From assembly GCA_903824665.1 (NCBI GenBank), contig CAIJXT010000024.1:248001-312000 (forward strand): a stretch of DNA of 64,000 nucleotides. The letters run 5' to 3'. Below the pieces are notes generated by a model. The model made no database searches. It had not been told where the DNA came from and saw nothing but the letters and a program-made list of their open reading frames with translations. Shown one piece after another: positions 18,143-26,242 of this stretch. The translations under genes and the position numbers were made by a program. Each line of letters starts with the position of its first letter. Position 1 is the first letter of the stretch. Origin of the DNA: an uncultured Bacteroidota bacterium (lineage in GTDB: Bacteria > Bacteroidota > Bacteroidia > Chitinophagales > Chitinophagaceae).

Positions 18143-20962
18143 TTAATCATCATCATCATCGTCGCCAGATGCCATACCGGGAGTATGCCTGAAATTCCAA
18201 ATGAGGCTGAGCATACCGTATCTGCGAATGGTAGTGTAATTGTTCTGTGTAATCATATTGCCCTGCGCTGTGCGGGTAAAGCCCAGGTTCTGATTGAGTA
18301 TATCGAATACCGATATCTTCAGTGTCAGTTCTTTCTTCTTCAGGAACTTCTTCGATGCATAAGCACTCCACTTGATGATGTTGTTGTTGCCGGTAAAGAC
18401 GGCTGTCTGCTGGCGGAACATCATCTCGGCAGTACTGCCAATCTCCAGATCTTTGGGCAGCTGTATGGCACCGTTGCACTCGACCTCCATCACATAATAG
18501 TTGAGCGAGAGTGTGTTGATAGCAGACCTGTTGTCGTTATAGGTTACCTTGGGATTGACGCTGATATCGTACTTGTTTTCCTTTTCATAGCTAATAGTTG
18601 GTCCGATGGAAAAGGAGTTGTTGTTACTCACGTTACGCTCACCATTCACAAAATTGTTGATCTTGCCAGTGCTCCCATCGAGCGAAATGCGAACCTGTAT
18701 CTCCGGTTTTCTAAGTTTGAAACTGTAGCCTCCATACCAGTCTGCGTCATAGTTTCCATCTACGTTAACAAACCGAGTTTTGTTCACCGCGCCATCAATA
18801 GTCTGCTCGGTGCTTATTGCATTGTCTACCACATTCAGCGTTATGCCGAGGTAGGTATACCGGTGTGTGAGTACCTTGTAGTTATTGAAACGCAGGTTGA
18901 TTCTGTTTGTGAATTCCTGTTTCAGCTCAGGGTTGCCGGTTACAATATTGAGCGGGTCGGTATTCTGATTGAGTGGCTGTATCTGTGTTATTGTAGGCTG
19001 CTTTGTACTGCCGGAATAGGACAGATTGAAGCTGGTCTGTTTTGACAGCTTGTAGTTCACGTTTCCCTTTGGGAACAGGTTAATATATGTGTAGCTATCG
19101 GAGGTGTCTCCATGCAGCATATCTGTCTGCAAAAAGTCTGATTTCGACACATCGCTACCAAAAGAAAAGGTCAATTTTTTGTAGACATACTTGAGACTGA
19201 GTCCACCGCGATTGATCAGTATGTTGTAGCGATAATTGCTGCTGAAATCGTCATTGAGCACATCTGCACCTATGCCACCTACCGGTCTGTCGAGTGATGA
19301 GTTCAGTGCACTACTGTTGTTGATAGTGGCACCATAGTTACCTTCCAGAAACAATCTTTTAGACAATGGCTCTGTGTAGGTGACCTTGGCTGAAAATGAC
19401 AGTGCTGTGCTGTTGTTGATCTTTCGCTGGTTGATACGTGTGGTATCCTGCGGCACTCCTGCCGGCAAGCCACTGATATAGGTATCTGACAACAGTCCGC
19501 CTGTAGAACGCGAGTCGGTAAAGTTCTCTTTCATGTCGAGCGAAAAAGTTCTTCCTTTCTTAGCGAATTTCCTGCGCAGCAGCAGGTCTGCATTCATGGA
19601 CTGTTCGGCGCCATTTGTATTAATGTACCGGTCGTTCAGTGTACGGACGCCTGCTGTGCCGCCTTTGAGATTGTAGGTTTCTGTTGCGTACCGCGAAGTA
19701 GTGCCGGTGGTTTTATAGCCGCCTTTTACAGATAGCTTCATGCTTGTGAGGCTGTCGATCTTCCATTCGTACAATCCATTCAGTCCCTGCCGCTCTCCCG
19801 TCATTAACTGGGTTTTCTGTTCGTTGTTGACCCTGGATGAGTCGCCCCCCAACACGTAAACCTGGCTTTTGCTACCGCGTCCGTCAACCTGCTGCAGCGC
19901 ATACCTGTAGCTGCCGGAAGCGTGGTGTTTGTCTTCGTTCCATTTGTTGGCAAAGTGCAGCCCACCCGTTCCTACTTTGGGTAGTCCGTCGCCCCTGTAT
20001 GTACCGTCCCAACCCGAGAATTCGTCATAATCGGAACTATAAATGGTGAATGATCCGTCTTCACTTATTTCGGTATTGTTGTTGTTGCCGCCATACTTTT
20101 CGCTTTCCTGCCACCCCAGCCCCACCTTGTCTGTGTTGGAGAGGATGCCAAAGGCTGCAAGCTGCCTTTTGCCCCTGAATGCATTGAGCATAGCCTGCTC
20201 CTGATAGTATCCGTCTGACCCGCCACCTGCCTCTGCCTTGCCGAAGATACCCTTCTTCATGTTGTCCTTCAGCTGCAGGTTTATGGTCTTCGTCTTTTCT
20301 CCATCATCGATACCGGTAAACTCTGCCTGATCGCTCTTTTTATCAAAAACCTGCACCTTGTTGATAGCACCTGCCTGTATGCCCTGAGTTACCACCTTTG
20401 GGTCGTCAGCAAAGAACTCTTCGCCATCGACGAGCACTTTTTGCACTGTTTCGCCCTGCGCAGTTATTTGCCCATTGCGGTCGACCTGAATACCCGGTAG
20501 TTTTTTGAGCAGGTCTTCGACGGTAGCCCCTTCCCTGACCTTGAAACTATCGGCCACATACTCGGTGGTGTCGCCCTTTATCTTTATAGCAGCCACCTGC
20601 TGTGTAAACACGACTTCCTGCAGCATGTGGGCCTTTGACAGCATGGGTATTTCGCCCAAATCTGTGAGCGTATCGGTGACATCGATGAGGTCGGCGTAGT
20701 CGGCATAACCGGGATGTGACACCTGAAGCAGGTACTTACCTTTTTTGCTCAACCGGAGCTCATACAATCCGTTCTCCTGCACGCGCCCGTGGGCTGCGAT
20801 GACCGTATCGGCAGCGCGGAGGAGTATGACCGACGACATATATAGCGTGGTGCTGTTGAGCGTATCGGTGACAGTACCCTTAATTTTATAAACACCCTGC
20901 CCCATGCTGTAATGCATGGTACATAGTAGCAGTAATGCGGAAAGAAAAAACCGTCTGATCAA
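18143..20962 (-). CDS. Outer-membrane beta-barrel protein, TonB-dependent-receptor-like
   Basis: 939 residues with a signal peptide (MIRRFFLSALLLLCTMHYSMG). Residues ~24-110 are a carboxypeptidase-regulatory-like domain (KIKGTVTDTLNSTTLYMSS, GLYELRLSKKGKYLL). A plug region follows at ~115-235 (EVVFTQQVAAIKIKGDTTEY, VEDLLKKLPGIQVDRNGQI, KVLVDGEEFFADDPK). The rest is a barrel of OMP_b-brl_3 type with aromatic beta strands. The plug signature is the kind seen in Bacteroidota barrels that lack a classical TonB box. The C-terminus is six aspartates (GAC plus five GAT codons), not the usual terminal aromatic residue. It is the first gene of a pair with GLPGLI, 54 bp apart. Substrate unknown. Confidence 0.87.
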   Translation of the reverse strand: MIRRFFLSALLLLCTMHYSMGQGVYKIKGTVTDTLNSTTLYMSSVILLRAADTVIAAHGRVQENGLYELRLSKKGKYLLQVSHPGYADYADLIDVTDTLTDLGEIPMLSKAHMLQEVVFTQQVAAIKIKGDTTEYVADSFKVREGATVEDLLKKLPGIQVDRNGQITAQGETVQKVLVDGEEFFADDPKVVTQGIQAGAINKVQVFDKKSDQAEFTGIDDGEKTKTINLQLKDNMKKGIFGKAEAGGGSDGYYQEQAMLNAFRGKRQLAAFGILSNTDKVGLGWQESEKYGGNNNNTEISEDGSFTIYSSDYDEFSGWDGTYRGDGLPKVGTGGLHFANKWNEDKHHASGSYRYALQQVDGRGSKSQVYVLGGDSSRVNNEQKTQLMTGERQGLNGLYEWKIDSLTSMKLSVKGGYKTTGTTSRYATETYNLKGGTAGVRTLNDRYINTNGAEQSMNADLLLRRKFAKKGRTFSLDMKENFTDSRSTGGLLSDTYISGLPAGVPQDTTRINQRKINNSTALSFSAKVTYTEPLSKRLFLEGNYGATINNSSALNSSLDRPVGGIGADVLNDDFSSNYRYNILINRGGLSLKYVYKKLTFSFGSDVSKSDFLQTDMLHGDTSDSYTYINLFPKGNVNYKLSKQTSFNLSYSGSTKQPTITQIQPLNQNTDPLNIVTGNPELKQEFTNRINLRFNNYKVLTHRYTYLGITLNVVDNAISTEQTIDGAVNKTRFVNVDGNYDADWYGGYSFKLRKPEIQVRISLDGSTGKINNFVNGERNVSNNNSFSIGPTISYEKENKYDISVNPKVTYNDNRSAINTLSLNYYVMEVECNGAIQLPKDLEIGSTAEMMFRQQTAVFTGNNNIIKWSAYASKKFLKKKELTLKISVFDILNQNLGFTRTAQGNMITQNNYTTIRRYGMLSLIWNFRHTPGMASGDDDDDD

Positions 20963-21304
20963 AGTGTGTGCCGGACACCTGAAGTATCCTGATCATAAAA
21001 CAACAAAAAATAAATCCAAATTACCCACACCAACGGGGTGATATATTGACAAAATGACAAACATTAACATTGCTTTATGGGTAATAATACGAACAACAGG
21101 ATGTGGCTGACCGGAAACAGCGTAAGTGGCCTGTAACAGCAACCACATAGGGCTGCTGAGCTGGCACCAAGCACTGGTACAGACAGGGCTATGGGGGTAA
21201 TGCAGCAATAGATTCTCCACAATTTGCAACATACTTTATTGCTCAGTGTGCGATTGATTATCAGCGCATAATGCACAAAAATGCGGCGAAATTTTGCTCA
21301 CTAT
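20963..21304. other. Intergenic stretch upstream of the beta-barrel gene
   Basis: 342 bp with no credible gene. On the minus strand a TAATTTGG element (near 21018-21025) resembles the shortened promoter form seen before panC and moaA and could serve the barrel gene. Nothing else recognised. Confidence 0.4.
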
Positions 21305-22021
21305 TTAAGCAGCTCTGGCGGACGTGTAACGGGTATTGACAGGGAACATGTGGCGGATGTTTTCGTCCTGACTACGGAGGTGGGCAAGGAAGTCGGTATA
21401 AGGCGGTGGGCTCTGGCGGCGTTCGGCAGTCTGCTGCCTGTCGGCAACAGCAACCATGGGGCGTGGAGGCGCAATGGCAGCATAATTTATGGAACCCTCA
21501 GCATCATGCTCCATATCGAGCTGACGCTCTGCCTGAAGCTGGGCAGGAGCGAGTGGTGAGGCACCGGGAACAGGTACTGAGGTGGATGCTGCCGCACCAG
21601 CAACGATGTATTTATCGATGAAGGGTGCAAGTGCTTTTGCCATCTCGGGGGATGCGCTATTGACCGTATCTGCAAAGCCGGCAAGCACCTCAATTTTCTG
21701 ATTGAGTGTGACATGGCTCTTGAGCTTACTGATGGCTGTGGTAAGCCGGTAAAGGATGCTTACCTCGGCCGGGGATACCATAACATCTTTGCGGTCTGGT
21801 GCCAGTAGCTGGTCGGTGAAGTTGGAAAGAATATGGTAGCATTTTTCTGCTATCAGAACGGGCATATGCGTAGCGCATTGTTTCTGGTATTCCCAGTTTT
21901 GTTCTTTGATCCAGTGGTGCAGTGTGCGGCGGGGGATGCAGAGCGCCTGTGCGATTTCGGTTTTTGTGAGATCGGTCTGGAAGTAGAGCCTGCGTGCTTT
22001 GGATTGGAGTTCGGTATGCAT
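21305..22021 (-). CDS. HTH protein resembling phage terminase small subunit
   Basis: 238 residues from ATG 22021. The first ~45 residues form a helix-turn-helix: KARRLYFQTDLTKTEIAQAL, then CIPRRTLHHWIKEQNWEYQK, the arrangement seen in terminase small subunits and transposase-type DNA-binding domains. A helical region follows to ~150 (VSPAEVSILYRLTTAISKLK), then a low-complexity Ala/Pro/Gln-rich tail from ~150 to the end. No terminase large subunit, portal or other phage gene is adjacent, so this is an orphan: a domesticated phage remnant or a stand-alone regulator. Base composition of the tail is more G+C-rich than its surroundings. Confidence 0.55.
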   Translation of the reverse strand: MHTELQSKARRLYFQTDLTKTEIAQALCIPRRTLHHWIKEQNWEYQKQCATHMPVLIAEKCYHILSNFTDQLLAPDRKDVMVSPAEVSILYRLTTAISKLKSHVTLNQKIEVLAGFADTVNSASPEMAKALAPFIDKYIVAGAAASTSVPVPGASPLAPAQLQAERQLDMEHDAEGSINYAAIAPPRPMVAVADRQQTAERRQSPPPYTDFLAHLRSQDENIRHMFPVNTRYTSARAA

Positions 22022-22216
22022 GATATGGTTTTTTGTGCTGCGGGTGGCAGCGGATGAGGGAAATCAGTTGTAAAATTAAGATGGGTAAATGGCACTACCG
22101 AGCGCAGGCCGCAAAATGTGGATATGTTTTGCTGCTGGTACAAAGCCGGGGTGCTGCATGGCGAAGTGCCCCAGCAAAAACCGCCCCTAAAAAAGGAATT
22201 CAATCTTACAAATAGC

Positions 22217-22224
22217 TAACTTTA
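22217..22224 (+). promoter_or_regulatory. Promoter-like TAACTTTA before the toxin-antitoxin pair
   Basis: One mismatch to TAnnTTTG, 15 bp upstream of the antitoxin ATG at 22240. Confidence 0.3.
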
Positions 22225-22239
22225 CATAAAACAGCATAT

Positions 22240-22485
22240 ATGAGTCTGGCGGATCGGAGAAATAACCTGGTGCAACAAATAAACAAGGTTGAAGACGAGC
22301 AAACACTGGAAATGCTTGAAGCATCACTGGCGTATTATAACAACAATGACGGCAAGGATATTACCGATGGACTTGACAACTATCAGCTTGCAGAACTAAA
22401 TAGCCTGCTGAAAGAACCTGACGATAAGGATACCATTTCGGAGGAGGAATTCAAAAAGCTGTTTGCACGGTGGAATACAAAATAG
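22240..22485 (+). CDS. Probable antitoxin of a ParE/RelE-type module
   Basis: 81 residues, acidic and helical (MSLADRRNNLVQQINKVEDE, EEEFKKLFARWNTK). It resembles small Bacteroidota antitoxin-like proteins whose C-terminal segment wraps the toxin, but I cannot name a family. The call rests on size, charge and the 16-bp overlap with the following ParE-like toxin gene, the usual order antitoxin-toxin with translational coupling. Confidence 0.7.
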   Translation: MSLADRRNNLVQQINKVEDEQTLEMLEASLAYYNNNDGKDITDGLDNYQLAELNSLLKEPDDKDTISEEEFKKLFARWNTK

Positions 22486-22760
22486 TTGTGAAAAAGCGGT
22501 TCGCAGCCAACTTGCTTGCCCTCTTACTTTACCTTGAAAAAGAATGGGGTAAAAAAGTGGCTGATGAATTTCAACAGCGAATAGCTAAGTCTTTTGCTGT
22601 GTTATTGCGTCATCCGTTCGTTGGATCACCATCCAAAAAATTCCCCGGCGCCAGAGGGCTGCTAATAACAAAACACAACAGACTATTCTACAGAATAGAA
22701 AGCAACAGAATTATTATACTCTCACTTGCTGATACCCGCAGGAAGAAATTCTCTAACTGA
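22470..22760 (+). CDS. ParE/RelE family toxin
   Basis: 96 residues, starting at GTG 22470 inside the antitoxin gene. The fold pattern of the ParE/RelE superfamily is visible: KIVVKKRFAANLLALLLYLE, KEWGKKVADEFQQRIAKSFA, HPFVGSPSKKFPGARGLLI, then KHNRLFYRIESNRIIILSLADTRR, the closing strands typical of the family. Such toxins act on gyrase (ParE) or ribosome-bound mRNA (RelE); the sequence alone does not separate the two here. The 3' end overlaps by 39 bp a small ORF on the other strand. Confidence 0.85.
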   Translation: MEYKIVVKKRFAANLLALLLYLEKEWGKKVADEFQQRIAKSFAVLLRHPFVGSPSKKFPGARGLLITKHNRLFYRIESNRIIILSLADTRRKKFSN

Positions 22761-22862
22761 TTTCAGTTCAAGCTCTGTTGACGATTGTATATGCCCTGCG
22801 ATAGGCTTATGCACCAGGTGTCTTTCAAAATTAAGCGATTCGGCGACAAGCTGAAAACTCAT
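22722..22862 (-). CDS. Small ORF coupled to the antitoxin-like gene (46 codons)
   Basis: Translated directly from the bases: starts MSFQLVAESLNFERH and ends FLPAGISK, stop at 22722. Its ATG overlaps the stop of the upstream gene as ATGA, the layout of a translationally coupled second gene of a toxin-antitoxin operon. It is far shorter than known toxins and I recognise no family, so it may be a remnant of a lost toxin, a new small partner, or a chance frame. Its last 39 bp lie antisense to the ParE-like gene. Confidence 0.3.
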   Translation of the reverse strand: MSFQLVAESLNFERHLVHKPIAGHIQSSTELELKSVREFLPAGISK

Positions 22863-23092
22863 TTTTTGGACCCATTTCTAATGATCGAATGAGCCTCCTG
22901 AACCGTATAGTTTTTTGTTTCGCCTTTATTATACGCCTTTCTGCGGTCATAGAAACTTTCAAGTTCCTGAGCTGAAAATGTATGTTTACTGGCCAGGCGA
23001 TTTTCAAGAATAGCATAAATCGCTTCAATAGTCTTGTTGTCAGCAAGATCTATAAAGTGGTGAAGCTGTTGCCGCTTATCGGAAGTAGTCAT
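22859..23092 (-). CDS. Antitoxin-like small protein
   Basis: 77 residues (MTTSDKRQQLHHFIDLADNK, AIYAILENRLAS, QELESFYDRRKAYNKGET, then QEAHSIIRN). The pattern of an N-terminal helical 'LHxxIDxADxKxxEAIYxLLE' block followed by 'RRxxYxxGExxxxTxxEA' is one I associate with type II antitoxins of Bacteroidota whose toxin is of ParE/RelE type. No full-length toxin follows; only the 46-codon ORF does. It lies 65 bp after coaE in the same direction and faces the complete toxin-antitoxin pair. Confidence 0.65.
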   Translation of the reverse strand: MTTSDKRQQLHHFIDLADNKTIEAIYAILENRLASKHTFSAQELESFYDRRKAYNKGETKNYTVQEAHSIIRNGSKK

Positions 23093-23157
23093 ATACCGCG
23101 GGTTAAGCTTACAAAGATAGTAAGTACATGCGGGGATGTGCGAGGCCGCAATTATGT

Positions 23158-23808
23158 CTACAAAAGGCCAACCTGGTTTATCAACAGCCCGTGCAACCGC
23201 AGTACCTGTGGTAACAGGGCCTGTACATCATCATTGACAATAACATGATCGCAGCGCTTCATTTTTTCCTCTTCTGGCATCTGTTTGTCCACTATCGCCT
23301 GTACACGGTCGGCGGTGAGGTCGCTGCGCTTCATGGCCCTGGCTATTCGTAACGGGACGGGCGCATAGACGCCCACCATCACATCCATATCGTTATGGCT
23401 GCCGCTCTCGAAAAAAATGGCAGCTTCTTTGATGACATAGGGTGTATGTTGCTGCTGCATCCAGGTTTTGCCCCAGGCAACGGTAGCCGGATGAACGAGG
23501 CTATTGAGTTGGTGCAACTTTGCGGCATCGGCATAGACCTGCTTTGCTATCCAGGCACGATTGAGGGTGCCTTGGAGATAGGCATCTGCGCCGAGCAGCC
23601 CTGTTATGGCAGCAATAAGCTGCGCGTCGTGTTGCATGAGGTGTTTAGCCGCATGGTCGGCATCAAACACAGGTATGCCGAGTGTCTGGAACACCCGGCA
23701 TACAATAGATTTTCCGGAGCCTATGCCACCGGTGATTCCTACTTTGAGAGGGGACCTCTCTGATGGAGCCGGTGAGGCCGAATGAGGGCTTTGCACTTTC
23801 ATAGGCAA
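23158..23808 (-). CDS. coaE: Dephospho-CoA kinase
   Basis: 216 residues. It phosphorylates the 3'-hydroxyl of dephospho-CoA, the last step of coenzyme A synthesis. The P-loop is GITGGIGSGKS at residues ~24-34, followed by FQTLGIPVFDADHAAKHLM, the LVHPATVAWGKTWMQQ segment, VKEAAIFFESG and RSDLTADRVQAIVDKQMPEEEK near the C-terminus. The first ~20 residues (Ser/Pro-rich) exceed the usual start, so translation may begin at the second Met (23802). Last gene of the run nusB-DUF1573-yajC-coaE, 40 bp after yajC. Confidence 0.95.
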   Translation of the reverse strand: MPMKVQSPHSASPAPSERSPLKVGITGGIGSGKSIVCRVFQTLGIPVFDADHAAKHLMQHDAQLIAAITGLLGADAYLQGTLNRAWIAKQVYADAAKLHQLNSLVHPATVAWGKTWMQQQHTPYVIKEAAIFFESGSHNDMDVMVGVYAPVPLRIARAMKRSDLTADRVQAIVDKQMPEEEKMKRCDHVIVNDDVQALLPQVLRLHGLLINQVGLL

Positions 23809-23848
23809 ATAATTTTAGCGGATGCCTGCGTTTGCAGGATATCCGGTA

Positions 23849-24202
23849 TTATTTTGCTGCAACCTCGGTAGTGCCTGCTTTCTTGCGAGCTGCTGCTGTC
23901 ATTTCCATAGACACCGCAGAACGCTCGATAGTCATAAAGCTACCCCGTGCGATCTCGATCTGGAGGGTGCCGTCTTCGTTGGCACGGTTGATGCGCGCGT
24001 GAATACCGGCAGTGGTTACGATCTGCTCTCCAGATGTCATACTATCGGCAAATTTCTTTTGCTCTTTTGCCTTCTTGGCCTGTGGGCGTATCATGAAGAA
24101 ATACATTACCACAAACATACCCACCATGAGGAAAATGGGCATCATGCCACCACCGGGTGCCGGTGCAGCCTGCAACAACAATGTTTCTGTACTCGATTGC
24201 AT
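23849..24202 (-). CDS. yajC: Sec translocon accessory subunit YajC
   Basis: 117 residues with a short periplasmic N-terminus, one membrane helix (IFLMVGMFVVMYFFMIRPQ) and a cytoplasmic domain containing the family core KKFADSMTSGEQIVTTAG and GTLQIEIARGSF. YajC binds SecDF at the SecYEG translocon. Third gene of the nusB run (33 bp after the DUF1573 gene). Confidence 0.94.
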   Translation of the reverse strand: MQSSTETLLLQAAPAPGGGMMPIFLMVGMFVVMYFFMIRPQAKKAKEQKKFADSMTSGEQIVTTAGIHARINRANEDGTLQIEIARGSFMTIERSAVSMEMTAAARKKAGTTEVAAK

Positions 24203-24235
24203 TTTAATTGTGTTATTATGATTAAAAAATGTTTC

Positions 24236-24697
24236 CTATTTCTTTTTTTCTACCTCGGCCTGTATATACAACATGTGAATGTTGCGCAGCGTATTGGTCT
24301 GCAGGGTTACGGATTTTTCCTGATGCCCCTGCTTGCCTGCTGAGTTAAAAGTGACTTTCATAGACCCAGCCTGCCCCGGTAAAATGGGGTCGTGGGGATA
24401 GTCGGCGACGGTGCACCCGCAGGAGCCTGATGCCGAGCTGATGATGAGCGGCGTTTTGCCGGTATTGGTAAAAGTGAACTCATATGCCGCCACTTCATTT
24501 TCCTTTATGGTTCCGAAGTTGTGGAGGGTGTCTTTAAACTCCATCACCGGCTTTCGGGCAGCAGCAACGGTGTCCATACCCGATGCACTATGCGGATTGT
24601 TAACGATACTGGCCGGCAACCGGCTTTCATTGGCCGGATCTTTACTATCATGGCATGCACTTATGCCGATCATTGCAATAAGCAGGTAGCGTTTCAT
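24236..24697 (-). CDS. DUF1573 lipoprotein
   Basis: 153 residues with a lipoprotein signal (MKRYLLIAMIGISAC). The DUF1573 domain at ~50-150 is an Ig-like (ASPM/SPD-2/Hydin-type) sandwich: FKDTLHNFGTIKENEV, YEFTFTNTGKTPLIISSASGSCGCT, the hallmark SCGC pair, and KVTFNSAGKQGHQEKSVTL. Function unknown. The position between nusB and yajC is a recurring arrangement in Bacteroidota as I recall it, which suggests a link to export. Confidence 0.88.
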   Translation of the reverse strand: MKRYLLIAMIGISACHDSKDPANESRLPASIVNNPHSASGMDTVAAARKPVMEFKDTLHNFGTIKENEVAAYEFTFTNTGKTPLIISSASGSCGCTVADYPHDPILPGQAGSMKVTFNSAGKQGHQEKSVTLQTNTLRNIHMLYIQAEVEKKK

Positions 24698-24729
24698 TGT
24701 AGTAGTTATTGTGTTCAGGTTTATGTTAC

Positions 24730-25659
24730 TTATTTCGTACGGTCGGTTTTATTTACTTTATCTTCTTTGACCAGGTCTTTCAATATGTTATCGAGCACTC
24801 CGTTGACAAACTGGCCACTCTGGGGCGTACTGTACTGCTTTGCCACATCGATGTACTCGTTTATGGTCACCTTTGTAGGAATGGTAGGGAAGTACAAAAA
24901 CTCGCAAACTCCCATTCTCAACAGCAGCATATCTATCATCGCCACACGCTCCTTGTCCCAGTTGGTGAGGCGGGGTGTTATGAGCTCCATACATTGCGGC
25001 TCCTTGTCTATAACTGCCAGCAACAGATCCTGTGCGTAGTCGCGCTTCTCGCCAGACAGCAGATTTGTGAAATCGACACGGGAGCTGCCTCTGAAAAAAT
25101 TCTGCATGAGCATCACTATCAGATCGCCGTCATCTTCCCAACCGGGCAAATCGTCGATGAAGTGGCTGATCATATCCTCACTGGCAACAATCTGGTGCTC
25201 CCAAATGAACTGAATGATCGCTTTGTCGGTGGCCGGGGTATGGTCTGTTGTTGCGAGGTATTTCTGGTATTCCTCTGTTTTTTGCAGCAGGAGGAATGCC
25301 TTTTTTACATAGTCGTCATCGATAAAACGGTCGAGCTTATCGTTCTTTACCTTTTTATCGAAAGATGCATTGGCCAGAATAGCCTGCACAAAAGAGTTGG
25401 TGGCTATACGTGCGTCGACATTCTGATCTTCGGCAGTAACGAGGTACCTGGAAGCGCGTTTGCGGGCATCAAAATCAGCATATTGGGCGATACGGATGGC
25501 GTATAATACCGAAGTAGTAAACAAATCGAGTACCTGACCAAGCTTTACATTCAGAATTGTGGCTGCAACTTCTTTGTTTCCCTGTGCTCCATGCTCCAGC
25601 GATGAAAGTGTATAAAGGGTCTGCATTACTTTCACACGGATATTTCTGCGGCTGATCAT
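24730..25659 (-). CDS. nusB: Transcription antitermination factor NusB, long Bacteroidota form
   Basis: 309 residues from ATG 25659 (MISRRNIRVKVMQTLYTLSS); the frame extends to 25731, but the promoter element at 25686-25693 lies inside that extension, so the later start is right. The N-terminal RRNIRVKVMQTLY matches NusB. A ~150-residue middle section follows before the C-terminal NusB helical core (DWDKERVAMIDMLLLRMGVCEF, PTKVTINEYIDVAKQYSTP, SGQFVNGVLDNILKDL). NusB binds boxA RNA with S10 in ribosomal RNA antitermination. First gene of the run to coaE; its neighbour rpsT ends 232 bp away on the same strand. Confidence 0.94.
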   Translation of the reverse strand: MISRRNIRVKVMQTLYTLSSLEHGAQGNKEVAATILNVKLGQVLDLFTTSVLYAIRIAQYADFDARKRASRYLVTAEDQNVDARIATNSFVQAILANASFDKKVKNDKLDRFIDDDYVKKAFLLLQKTEEYQKYLATTDHTPATDKAIIQFIWEHQIVASEDMISHFIDDLPGWEDDGDLIVMLMQNFFRGSSRVDFTNLLSGEKRDYAQDLLLAVIDKEPQCMELITPRLTNWDKERVAMIDMLLLRMGVCEFLYFPTIPTKVTINEYIDVAKQYSTPQSGQFVNGVLDNILKDLVKEDKVNKTDRTK

Positions 25660-25685
25660 ATTTAAAAAGAACCTGTTTTGAGGCG

Positions 25686-25693
25686 CAAAGGTA
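25686..25693 (-). promoter_or_regulatory. Promoter of nusB: TACCTTTG with -33 TTTTG
   Basis: Exact TAnnTTTG on the minus strand with TTTTG 21 bp further upstream; 26 bp before ATG 25659. It decides the nusB start. Confidence 0.65.
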
Positions 25694-25830
25694 TGAAATT
25701 CGGAGGCCAATTGCCAAAATGAAACTGCCAAAATTTCAATAAAATAACCTTGGGGAGTTGTGTTAAAATTAATCGATGGTTAATAATGCAATTATTCGCT
25801 TTTTAACCGGAGTAGTGTCTGACGACGGCA

Positions 25831-25871
25831 TACAAAAAAAGAAACCGTCCCGCAATGGAATGCGGGACGGT
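25831..25871 (-). terminator. Intrinsic terminator of rpsT
   Basis: An 11-bp perfect stem (ACCGTCCCGCA and its complement, loop ATGGAA, 25844-25871) followed on the minus strand by TTTCTTTTTTTG. It lies 20 bp past the rpsT stop. Confidence 0.85.
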
Positions 25872-25891
25872 CAATAACCTATACTAATGGC

Positions 25892-26146
25892 TTATGCCAG
25901 TGCGTTGATTCTTTTGGTGATACCTGATTTCAGGTTACCGGCTTTGTTTTTGTGAATTACATTACGCTTAGCCAGCTTGTCTATCATAGATACTACTTTG
26001 CTCAGGTCTTCTACAGAAGCTGCTTTATCAGTTGAAGCTAACAAATTACGTATGGCATTACGCGTGGTTTTACCGTAGTAACGGTTGCGGTCACGGCGTT
26101 TTTCACTCTGACGGACGTCTTTTTTGGTTGCTTTATGGTTTGCCAT
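25892..26146 (-). CDS. rpsT: 30S ribosomal protein S20
   Basis: 84 residues, the normal size. [36 protein letters not shown], and the C-terminal [20 protein letters not shown] are the S20 pattern: a lysine/arginine-rich three-helix bundle that binds the 5' domain of 16S rRNA. Single gene with its own strong promoter (26169-26176) and terminator (25831-25871). Confidence 0.97.
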   Translation of the reverse strand: MANHKATKKDVRQSEKRRDRNRYYGKTTRNAIRNLLASTDKAASVEDLSKVVSMIDKLAKRNVIHKNKAGNLKSGITKRINALA

Positions 26147-26168
26147 TCATTTTATTTTTAAAGGACTG

Positions 26169-26176
26169 CAAAGGTA
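26169..26176 (-). promoter_or_regulatory. Promoter of rpsT: TACCTTTG with -33 TTTTTG
   Basis: Exact TAnnTTTG on the minus strand, with TTTTTG exactly 19 bp upstream: the best full Bacteroidota promoter in the window. 22 bp before ATG 26146, as expected for a highly expressed ribosomal gene. Confidence 0.75.
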
Positions 26177-26242
26177 ATGGGAAATATTCAAAACGCAAAA
26201 ATAAAATTTCAAAAAAATCAATAACAGTATCTGAGGTGCTAT

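Noticed and set aside
21305-23092. A prophage or integrated island
   Set aside because: Apart from the HTH orphan and the small toxin-antitoxin genes there are no integrase, structural phage genes, attachment repeats or tRNA.
25660-25731. Upstream extension of the nusB frame
   Set aside because: The nusB promoter lies inside it and the family N-terminus begins at 25659.
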